From the NCBI GenBank assembly GCA_031282705.1, contig JAITDF010000738.1, forward strand, positions 1 through 8,709: 8,709 nt of DNA, read 5' to 3'. Position numbers and translations under genes: made by a program. This DNA comes from Opitutaceae bacterium (lineage in GTDB: Bacteria; Verrucomicrobiota; Verrucomicrobiia; Opitutales; Opitutaceae). Below the pieces are notes generated by a model. That model was not told where the DNA came from, searched no databases, and saw only the letters and a list, made by a program, of their open reading frames with translations. Below are positions 1 through 5,285 of the stretch, piece by piece (the first letter of the stretch is position 1; every line of letters begins with the position of its first letter).

Positions 1-137
1 CTGAATTCCTTCGGCCGCGTCCCATCAGATCAGTCATATGACGCTAAAGGAAGTGCGAAAAACCGCTTTCCTTGGACAGCCCAAGGCATGCGAATGGCGC
101 CAGGGCGTGTTTACACTGATTTTGGGGTTTGTCGCAG
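1..137. other. non-coding stretch, left edge
   Basis: I see no convincing gene here. The only open frame that covers it runs on the minus strand through the hairpin at 138-209 and has no recognisable protein character. Together with the two repeats that follow, the first 555 bases carry no gene. Confidence 0.5.
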
Positions 138-209
138 TTTTCGATGGGACGGTGAAGCCCCTCCGGGGCTGACCACCGCTGCTCCGGGGCTTCACTGTCT
201 CATCGAAAA
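138..209. repeat. 72-bp imperfect hairpin (REP-like)
   Basis: Two 24-base arms, 138-161 and 186-209, are reverse complements at 22 of 24 positions and are separated by 24 bases. The inner end of the left arm carries the short palindrome CCCCTCCGGGG. Bases 157-179 are identical to 4139-4161 in the large palindrome further right, so the two repeats share a module. It could form a strong stem in RNA or single-stranded DNA. It may be a REP-type element; no protein is implied. Confidence 0.7.
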
Positions 210-236
210 TAGACAGATAATAGCGACGAACCATTC

Positions 237-456
237 TTAAGGGCACTTTGAAAAATCATGTCCCGCACGGAGGTGTGGGGAACCAAGTAGGGCAAGCGTC
301 CCGCTTGCCAGACGGCGCGCAAAGCGCGCCGCCCCAAAGTGGCGGGAGCATCCTGCTCCCGTCAGGCAAGCGGGACGCTTGCCCTACGTCCCAAAAGCCG
401 CCGCGTGAGCTTCTTCATGATTTCATGTTGTTTTTGATTTTTCAAAGTGCCCTTAA
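237..456 (-). mobile_element. MITE-like element, copy A (220 bp)
   Basis: The element is bounded by perfect 22-base terminal inverted repeats, 237-258 and 435-456, beginning TTAAGGGCACTTTG. The outer TTAA occurs at both ends and could be part of the terminus or a 4-bp target duplication. The interior (287-387) contains four small perfect hairpins. A second copy lies at 6431-6718 in the opposite orientation; minus-strand reading here corresponds to plus-strand reading there, about 90% alike by eye. It has no coding capacity for a transposase, so any movement would need an enzyme supplied elsewhere. It sits about 100 bp past the end of the isomerase gene. Confidence 0.8.
291..383. repeat. array of four hairpins inside MITE copy A
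   Basis: Four 17-19-base hairpins with 3-base loops lie in a row: 291-309 (GGCAAGCG/CGCTTGCC), 313-331 (CGGCGCGC/GCGCGCCG), 344-360 (GGGAGCA/TGCTCCC) and 365-383 (GGCAAGCG/CGCTTGCC). The first and last are inverted copies of one another. The stems are perfect, whereas the linkers are not similarly constrained. The structure could form successive stems in RNA, or mark sites of DNA processing as in REP elements. It may also stop transcription leaving the isomerase gene, although no U-tract is present. Confidence 0.75.
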
Positions 457-555
457 TCAAATTATACAGCTTTCTCCGGTTTGATATTTCGCGTCTTTTC
501 GCGGTTGAAAACTGATTTTTAGAGGGTTCCTGATGTTTTTTGGCGGCGACGGGTG

Positions 556-1017
556 TCACGAACGATACAAATGTTCTATTTGCATCATTCGCTCCACCTT
601 CGGCAGCGATTTTCCGCCTTCAAATTCGGAGGTCAGAAAACTTCGGACAATCATCTTGGCAAGCTCCGGGCCGACGACCCGCGCCCCGATGGTTATAATC
701 TGGGCGTCGTTGCTTTTTCGCGCGCGCTCCGCCGAATACGGATCGTGCGCCTGGGCCGCCCTCACGCCGGGAACCTTGTTGGCGGACATGGCCATTCCGA
801 TGCCCGTGCCGCACAGGAGAATCCCGAGCGGATGGCGTCCGGAGCGAACCGCCCCGGCCACCGCGTGGGCGATGTCAGGATACAGCACGGGAACGCCATT
901 GTCCGTGCCGGCATCCTCGACCTCATGGCCCAGCTCAATGATATATTGCTTGAGTATATTCTTGAGGTCGCAGGCGGCTTCGTCGCAGCCCAGTATGATT
1001 GATGGTTTTATTGTCAT
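556..1017 (-). CDS. rpiB: RpiB/LacAB-family sugar-phosphate isomerase
   Basis: Predicted cytosolic aldose-ketose isomerase of 153 residues, a normal length for the family. The Rossmann-like start reads IILGCDEAACDLK; the catalytic Cys lies in the CGTGIG loop (residues 69-74), followed by SANKVPGVRA and YSAERARKSNDAQ. The Cys and Thr that do proton transfer in E. coli RpiB are kept (C69, T71). The equivalents of E. coli His10, His99, Arg133 and Arg137 are Glu13, Ser102, Lys136 and Lys140, so ribose 5-phosphate may not be the substrate. From memory, a Ser near the His99 site and the YSAERA stretch also occur in tetrose-phosphate isomerases such as Brucella EryI. The ATG at 1017 lies 8 bp after the SorC regulator's stop, which implies one transcript. 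There is no clear ribosome site. The family is certain; the substrate is open. Confidence 0.9.
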   Translation of the reverse strand: MTIKPSIILGCDEAACDLKNILKQYIIELGHEVEDAGTDNGVPVLYPDIAHAVAGAVRSGRHPLGILLCGTGIGMAMSANKVPGVRAAQAHDPYSAERARKSNDAQIITIGARVVGPELAKMIVRSFLTSEFEGGKSLPKVERMMQIEHLYRS

Positions 1018-1025
1018 GATGGGAT

Positions 1026-2012
1026 TCAGAGTTTTTTGTTTTTGGCGGGGCGCCGCCGGCGCGATGCCTTTCCGGCCACCAGGGCCTCCGCGCCCGCCTC
1101 GTCGATGACGAGTGTCTTGATTAATCCTCCGCGCGCGGCCGCTGCAACGGCCTGCGCCTTGTCGGCCCCGACTGCGATTGCAATGACTTTGGGGATTTTG
1201 CGCAGCATGGAGACATCCATGCCGATCACCCGGTCTTTCCACGGCGTGTCGCATTCGCGCCCTTGATGGTCCAAAAAGCGGCCGCATATCTCCCCGACGG
1301 CGCCGCTTTGCCTGAGCGCATCGAGGTCCTCCGGGGTCAGCACACCGCGTTCGACAAAGGCGGAATCGCTCATCGCGCCGATGCCGACCAGCGCCGCGTC
1401 GGCCTGGTCGAGGCGTCTCCAGACCGCCTGGATTTGCGGGAACCGAAGAAATGAATCCCGCGCCGCCCGGTCGGGAACGAACGCCGGCGTGGTGAGGGTC
1501 AGAAACCTGCCGCCCCAGCGTTGCACCAGCGAGCGGCCCAATTCCATGGCATCGACCTCGCTTATGCTGGAGTCGATGCCGCCCATCGCCTGGACCACGA
1601 CCAGATGCCGCCCGTCGCGCCCGGGCAGGCGGTCCGCAAGTTCCTTCACGGTCCGCCCGCCTGCGATGGCAATGGTTCCCGAGGAGGGAAGCAGGCCGGA
1701 AACAAGCGGCGCGCCGATGTGGCCCACGGTCGCGCGCGCCACGTCGCCGGTCGCATGGCCGGCGGTCTTTGCCACAATCGCGTTTTCCAAGCCGAATTGG
1801 TCGCGCACTATTTGCTCCAGCCCCCGGTTGCGCGGTTCATAATCCTCGACGGAAATGCGCACGATGCCGCGTTTTCGCGCCACGGCAAGAAGCCGGGACA
1901 CCTTGGCTTGGGACACTCTTGCCAGCCGGGCGACCTTGGGCTGGCTCACGTGATCAATATAATAAAGTTTCGCGACAAAGCGGACTTGTTCATCTGGATA
2001 TTCGTGGCGCAT
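1026..2012 (-). CDS. SorC-family sugar-binding transcriptional regulator
   Basis: A DNA-binding repressor or activator of 328 residues that senses a phosphorylated sugar. Residues about 9-55 form the N-terminal helix-turn-helix, with VSQPKVARLARVSQAKVSRLL typical of the family. The rest is the phosphosugar-binding domain, with GGRTV (118-122), VGIGAMS (209-215), GEICGRF (240-246) and a C-terminal KVIAIAVGADKAQAV stretch. The last 12 or so residues are very basic. I chose the ATG at 2012 because it gives the family's usual length (310-340) and places the HTH at the N-terminus. An upstream ATG at 2168 would add 52 residues without domain character. It is co-transcribed with the isomerase, which probably makes the isomerase its target. 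The effector is unknown, but a substrate or product of that enzyme is the natural guess. Confidence 0.9.
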   Translation of the reverse strand: MRHEYPDEQVRFVAKLYYIDHVSQPKVARLARVSQAKVSRLLAVARKRGIVRISVEDYEPRNRGLEQIVRDQFGLENAIVAKTAGHATGDVARATVGHIGAPLVSGLLPSSGTIAIAGGRTVKELADRLPGRDGRHLVVVQAMGGIDSSISEVDAMELGRSLVQRWGGRFLTLTTPAFVPDRAARDSFLRFPQIQAVWRRLDQADAALVGIGAMSDSAFVERGVLTPEDLDALRQSGAVGEICGRFLDHQGRECDTPWKDRVIGMDVSMLRKIPKVIAIAVGADKAQAVAAAARGGLIKTLVIDEAGAEALVAGKASRRRRPAKNKKL

Positions 2013-2190
2013 GACGGATTGTGCAAAAAATGAATTTCTGGAAAGAGCGGCGAGGTTTTGCGGCGATGAAGCTGGCAGTAATGAAGGTGGGTTTAAGGAA
2101 TTGATGGGAACGGGGCGGGCATCCTCCGGTTGATGGAGGCGCGCGTCGCAAGCATGGAGGTTGAGCATGAAATCATGGTCAAATGAATAT

Positions 2191-2210
2191 ATCTGAATTG
2201 CTATTCAGAT
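2191..2210. promoter_or_regulatory. candidate operator of the SorC regulator
   Basis: Perfect 8-base inverted repeat ATCTGAAT-TGCT-ATTCAGAT in an AT-rich patch that stands out from its GC-rich surroundings. It is the strongest dyad between the regulator and the serine acetyltransferase gene. On the minus strand an overlapping TATATT (2186-2191) could be a -10 box, although no good -35 is visible. SorC proteins commonly autoregulate through dyads upstream of their operons. The distance to the chosen start (about 180 bp) implies a long leader, or else the 2168 start is used. Confidence 0.5.
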
Positions 2211-2230
2211 GATTGCCGGACGCCGCCAGC

Positions 2231-2267
2231 CCCATGAATCATGGGCAGGCGCCGCTTGGCGCGGCGC
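2231..2267. repeat. two short adjacent palindromes
   Basis: CCCATGA-A-TCATGGG (2231-2245) is a perfect 7-base dyad, and GCGCCGC-TTGGC-GCGGCGC (2249-2267) a perfect 7-base stem with a 5-base loop. Both lie upstream of the SorC gene and downstream of the serine acetyltransferase gene, both of which are on the minus strand. The second stem could slow transcription leaving the acetyltransferase gene, but no U-run follows it in either direction. The first could be a second regulator site. Confidence 0.4.
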
Positions 2268-2384
2268 AGGCATGGCAATGCAGACTGGCGGACGGGCGCT
2301 TTGATCGAAACCGGACCTGCTTATTGCCCGTTCAAGGCATTTTCCGCGCACCGGAGCGGGCTGCGAGTCCGCGGGACGGCGGGG

Positions 2385-2416
2385 TCGCGCAACGTCAGGA
2401 TCGCGCAACGCCAGGC
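2385..2416. repeat. 16-bp tandem duplication
   Basis: Two adjacent 16-base units beginning TCGCGCAACG differ at 2 positions. They lie in the roughly 300-bp spacer between the acetyltransferase stop and the SorC promoter region. The rest of this spacer (2268-2468) shows no gene or other signal that I can support. Confidence 0.55.
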
Positions 2417-2468
2417 ATGGCCTCGGATACGATTTATATCGCGACCGGACGGGTTCGTGCGCGGACGG

Positions 2469-3389
2469 TCAAATCACCCAGTCGGTGAACTCTTCCAGCA
2501 GCGACTCCTTGGGTTTGCGCGGGCGGACGATCGAGGATGCGTCCCCCTGGTAATAGACGATGCTGTTGGCCGGGATGGACTGCATCAGCCAGACATTCGA
2601 GCCGACGATGGAGTTTTCGCCGATCACCGTCTCTCCGCCGAGAATGGTCGCGCCGGGATAGACGATGACGTTGTCGCGCAGCTCGGGGTGGCGTTTCACG
2701 CCCTTGACCGGGTTGCCTTTCTCGTCGGTGAGGAAGGATTTCGCGCCGAGGGTGACGCCCTGGTAGATTTTGACGTGGTTGCCGATGCTCGCCGTCTCGC
2801 CGACGACGACGCCCGTGCAATGGTCGATAAAGAAATGCGTGCCGATTTTTGCGCCGGGATGGATGTCGGTGCCGGTGCGTTCGTGCGCGTATTCGGTGAG
2901 CATGCGCGGGATGAGCGGGACCTTGAGGGTGTAGAGGATGTGCGCGAGGCGCTGGAGGGAGATGACGAGGACGCAGGGGTAGGCGAGGATGATTTCCTCC
3001 AGGCTGCGGGCGGCGGGGTCGCCGGCGTAGGCGGCGGCGATGTCGGTTTGCACGACACGGCGGAGCGCGGGGAGGCGCGAAAGGAACGCGGCGGCGGTTT
3101 CGCGGGCGCGGGCGGCGGGCGCGGGGTCGCGGGCGAAGCGAAGGGCTTTTTCGATTTCGATTTCGAGGCGCGCGGCGGTGCGGGCGAGGAGGGTGTCGAG
3201 CAGGGCGGGGAGTTTTTTCTCGGTGACGGCGTATTCGTCGAAAAAGCCGGGGAAGAGGAGGTGCATGCAGTCGCGCGCGAGGTGGTTGACGGATTCTTCG
3301 CCGGGGAGGTTGGCGTCGTCGGAGCGGTTGATGCCGCCATCGGTTTCGTAGGAGGCGAGCAGGTCGCGTTTGATGTCGTCGAGCGTCAT
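2469..3389 (-). CDS. cysE: serine O-acetyltransferase, EpsC type
   Basis: Transfers acetyl from acetyl-CoA to L-serine, giving O-acetylserine, the substrate for cysteine synthase; cytosolic. The 306 residues fall into a helical N-terminal half (about 1-165) and a left-handed beta-helix of hexapeptide repeats (about 170-285). The catalytic pair corresponding to E. coli CysE Asp143 and His158 is visible as D175 in TDIHPGAKIG and H190 in FIDHCTGVVVGET; RHPEL (233-237) matches the CysE CoA/active-site loop. The long N-terminal half, with ETDGGINR near the start, places it in the EpsC branch rather than short CysE. It ends in DWVI: a C-terminal Ile is the residue that docks in the CysK active site in the cysteine synthase complex. 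I chose ATG 3389; a TTG at 3446 would add 19 residues of no clear character. No partner gene is adjacent, so it is probably a single-gene unit. Confidence 0.93.
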   Translation of the reverse strand: MTLDDIKRDLLASYETDGGINRSDDANLPGEESVNHLARDCMHLLFPGFFDEYAVTEKKLPALLDTLLARTAARLEIEIEKALRFARDPAPAARARETAAAFLSRLPALRRVVQTDIAAAYAGDPAARSLEEIILAYPCVLVISLQRLAHILYTLKVPLIPRMLTEYAHERTGTDIHPGAKIGTHFFIDHCTGVVVGETASIGNHVKIYQGVTLGAKSFLTDEKGNPVKGVKRHPELRDNVIVYPGATILGGETVIGENSIVGSNVWLMQSIPANSIVYYQGDASSIVRPRKPKESLLEEFTDWVI

Positions 3390-3477
3390 GGGAAGCACGC
3401 GTTGCGTGAGGGAGGGTGTTTTCCCCGAGGCGGCGGGCGGGGTCAAAGCCGATTTTGAAAATTTCCGTTTTCCGTGC

Positions 3478-3507
3478 TGGACAAGCCGCGTGGCGTCCGG
3501 CTTAGTT
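3478..3507 (+). promoter_or_regulatory. possible promoter of tRNA-Leu
   Basis: TGGACA (3478-3483) resembles a -35 box and TTAGTT (3502-3507) a weak -10, with an 18-base spacer, ending about 22 bases before the tRNA. The -35 fits well but the -10 matches only half the consensus, so this is a tentative reading. Confidence 0.25.
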
Positions 3508-3529
3508 GCGCGCTCCCGTCACTGGAAAC

Positions 3530-3614
3530 GCTCAGGTGGTGGAATTGGTAGACACACACGTTTGAGGGGCGTGTGCCGCAAGGCGTAAGGGTTCGAGTCC
3601 CTTCCTGAGCACCA
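3530..3614 (+). tRNA. tRNA-Leu (anticodon GAG)
   Basis: Class II tRNA, 85 nt including an encoded CCA end. The acceptor stem GCTCAGG (3530-3536) pairs with CCTGAGC (3604-3610). The D-loop contains GAATTGGTAGAC. The anticodon stem CACGT/GCGTG (one G-U pair) encloses the loop TTGAGGG with GAG at 3564-3566. The long variable arm has stem GCC/GGC around GCAA, and the T arm is AAGGG-TTCGAGT-CCCTT. The long variable arm together with GAG identifies a leucine tRNA reading CUC/CUU codons. It stands alone, with no other tRNA nearby. Confidence 0.97.
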
Positions 3615-3910
3615 GTTTTCCGATCAGCCGCGATTCGCTTGATGTTTTGATTGTCATTTGGGTATCAAGGAGTTGCGAGGTTGGCATGGGGTCGCAAAGC
3701 ACATCCGCCAGCATCCGCCTGTTTGCGGCCTTTGTGACCGCATCACGTGACGCCGCCGCCGGCACGGGCGGCCTGACGATTTCGCCATGCAGGGAGAGGG
3801 CGTGGTGCGTTTCCCACCGGCGCGTTCGCTTCGTTTTCTTCATCGGGCCCTCTTCGCCGGGCCGGTTCCTAACTGATGTTACGCGGGAGCGGAGACAGCG
3901 CTTGACCTTT
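3615..3910. other. non-coding stretch after the tRNA
   Basis: No gene can be supported. Short open frames on both strands either run through the tRNA or into the palindrome that follows. There is a small dyad TCACGTGA (3743-3750) and a GCCGCC/GGCGGC stem at 3755-3772. No T-rich terminator follows the tRNA. Confidence 0.5.
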
Positions 3911-4154
3911 TCAGCCCCGGAGGGGCGTCAGCATTTAGCCGTGGGTGACGAGCGCAGCGAGGAACCCACGGAAAACGTTGATTAGAACCCCAAGCCCCGA
4001 AGGGGCGGCAGCGCGCGCCGTTCGCGTCATCGCATTTCCCCGCCTTTCCCTCGCTGCCGCCCCTTCGGGGCTCGTTTTTTTTCTTGATGGATTCCGTGGG
4101 TTCCTCGCTGCGCTCGTCACCCACGGCTAAAGGCTGACGCCCCTCCGGGGCTGA
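3911..4154. repeat. 244-bp nested palindrome (REPIN-like)
   Basis: The outer arms 3911-3973 and 4092-4154 are 63 bases each and match as reverse complements at 62 of 63 positions. The inner arms 3993-4013 and 4072-4052 (21 bases, starting AGCCCCGAAGGGG) are perfect. The spacers between outer and inner arms are 19 bases on both sides and the centre is 38 bases, so the structure is symmetric about 4032/4033. Each arm itself contains small palindromes such as CCCCGGAGGGG. This matches the plan of paired inverted REP sequences. The right end shares 23 identical bases with 157-179. Open frames on both strands through it give almost the same peptide because of the palindrome; I do not regard them as genes. 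Confidence 0.85.
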
Positions 4155-4303
4155 CCACCGCCATTGCCGTCCCTTCGCGGCTGAAAATGGCAACCACCGC
4201 CCCCGCTTCGGCTTCGCGGAGGCGCGATGTGGAATCCATTCAAAATACAAAATGGCGGCGATCTTTTTCCGTTTTGCGCTTGCGCCGCCCGCTTGTGAGC
4301 GAC
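4155..4303. repeat. degenerate repeat remains upstream of deoR
   Basis: Immediately right of the large palindrome is a decayed unit: GCCATT (4160-4165) and AATGGC flank a weaker GCCG/CGGC stem around CCCTTCG. The sequence then turns AT-richer near 4240-4265 (TTCAAAATACAAAATGG), which probably contains the promoter of the DeoR gene, but I cannot place -35 and -10 boxes with confidence. Confidence 0.35.
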
Positions 4304-4327
4304 ATTGAATCATTTCATCAATTCAAT
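4304..4327. promoter_or_regulatory. candidate operator before deoR start
   Basis: Perfect 7-base inverted repeat ATTGAAT / ATTCAAT with a 10-base gap, ending one base before the ATG at 4329. The arm centres are 17 bases apart, so the arms face roughly the same side of the helix within two turns. Autoregulation by DeoR-type proteins is common. The position over the translation start could equally make it an RNA structure that limits translation. Confidence 0.4.
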
Positions 4328-4328
4328 C

Positions 4329-5096
4329 ATGTTCGCTCACGACCGCCACCGGCTCATCCTCGACGCGCTGAAAAAACGCGCCTCGCTCGGCATCGCCGAG
4401 ATCGGGAAAATGCTGGCGGCCTCGCCCGCCACCGTCCGCCGCGACCTCGTGTTCCTTGAAAAGGCCGGCAAAATCGTCCGCGCCCACGGCGCGGCGGTTC
4501 ACCCTGCGCGCGTGAACGGCGAAGTCTCCTTCGACCGGCGCAGCCGCGCCGCCATCCGCGCCAAGACCGCCATCGCCGGGGCCGCCGCCGCCCTTGTGCG
4601 CGAGGGCGACGCCGTCTTCGTTGACGGCGGCTCCACCACGTTCGAGGCGGGCCGGCGTCTGCTGGCCGTCCCCGGCATCATCCTGTTCACAAACTCGATA
4701 CCGCTCCTCGCCGAGCGCCCGGCGGCGGAGGGCGCGCGGCTCGTGTCCATCGGCGGCGAAGTGCGCGCGGTCAGCCGCGCGCTGGTCGGCGCGGGCGCGG
4801 TGGAGTGGGCGGGGCGGCTCTCGCCCGACATCGCGTTCCTCGGCGCCTCCGGCATTGATTTGGAAAACGGCCCGTGCACCACCGAACTCTTCGAGGCCGG
4901 CGTCAAGCGCGCCGTCGCCGCCCGCGCGCGCCGCGTGGCGCTGCTGGCCGACGCGTCGAAATGGGCGCGCCCCGCCGCCGTGCGCTACGCGGACTGGGCG
5001 CAAATCCACGATGTGTTCACGGACCGCCGCCCCGCCGGAACCGTCCGCGCGCTGCTCGCCCGCCACGGCGTCCGCCTGCACGTTGTCCGCGCATGA
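4329..5096 (+). CDS. DeoR-family transcriptional regulator
   Basis: A GlpR/DeoR-type repressor of 255 residues, the usual length. The N-terminal winged HTH (about 5-57) carries the family signature IGKMLAASPATVRRDLVFLE followed by AGKIVRAHGAAV. The C-terminal sugar-phosphate sensor (about 75-235) shows DAVFVDGGSTTFEAGRRL (94-111), TNSIPLL (121-127), IGGEVR (141-146), DIAFLGASGID (167-177) and ALLADASKW (204-212). I chose the ATG at 4329; the TTG at 4305 would lie inside the inverted repeat and add eight residues outside the family pattern. It precedes an aldolase-like gene on the same strand, which is probably in its regulon. The effector is unknown but is likely a phosphorylated sugar. The stop at 5094-5096 is where family members normally end. 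Confidence 0.92.
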   Translation: MFAHDRHRLILDALKKRASLGIAEIGKMLAASPATVRRDLVFLEKAGKIVRAHGAAVHPARVNGEVSFDRRSRAAIRAKTAIAGAAAALVREGDAVFVDGGSTTFEAGRRLLAVPGIILFTNSIPLLAERPAAEGARLVSIGGEVRAVSRALVGAGAVEWAGRLSPDIAFLGASGIDLENGPCTTELFEAGVKRAVAARARRVALLADASKWARPAAVRYADWAQIHDVFTDRRPAGTVRALLARHGVRLHVVRA

Positions 5097-5285
5097 TTTT
5101 TCCCCTTCCCGCCGCCTTTCGCCACGGCTCCCTTCATCGCCGCACCATCTTCATCGCCGCCGCCGCCAACCGCCACCGCCGCTACCACCACCGCCGCCAT
5201 CGCGTCATCGCCGCCACCGCCAAAACCGCAAATCCAGCCCACACCAGCCCACTCCAACCCGCCGCCGCCGCCGCCTTTCCCGCCC
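5097..5285 (+). other. CCG-rich spacer, stop-free in the flanking frame
   Basis: These 189 bases (63 codons) contain no stop in the frame shared by the DeoR gene and the aldolase-like gene, and would translate to a Pro/Ala/Thr/Ser-rich segment with PPPP and TATAATTTAA runs. There is no ATG, GTG or TTG in that frame before 5286, so it is best read as an untranslated low-complexity spacer. No ribosome site or terminator is visible. Confidence 0.5.

Noticed and set aside
248..484. Small frames with a common peptide (containing SAPPQSGGSIL) at 248-484 and 6480-6707, looking like a conserved small protein.
   Set aside because: They are translations of the repeated element on opposite strands; the similarity comes from the DNA repeat, not from a protein under selection.
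456..555. A terminator downstream of the isomerase gene.
   Set aside because: Only a 4-base CGCG stem around a T-run is present; there is no proper stem followed by U residues on the minus strand.
2241..3458. A 405-codon plus-strand frame opposite the serine acetyltransferase gene.
   Set aside because: Antisense shadow rich in Gly/Val/Glu; the minus strand encodes a conserved hexapeptide enzyme.
3588..3640. The 3' end of tRNA-Leu as an integration (att) site.
   Set aside because: No second copy of the tRNA 3' end and no integrase gene are visible in the window.
3532..3843. A minus-strand frame of 103 codons ending in RKGLEPLRLAAHAPQT.
   Set aside because: It is the antisense of the tRNA-Leu gene, a well-known annotation artefact.
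3647..4313. Small frames on both strands translating to AVGDERSEEPTE-type peptides.
   Set aside because: The palindrome makes both strands read alike; no start signal or codon bias supports a gene.
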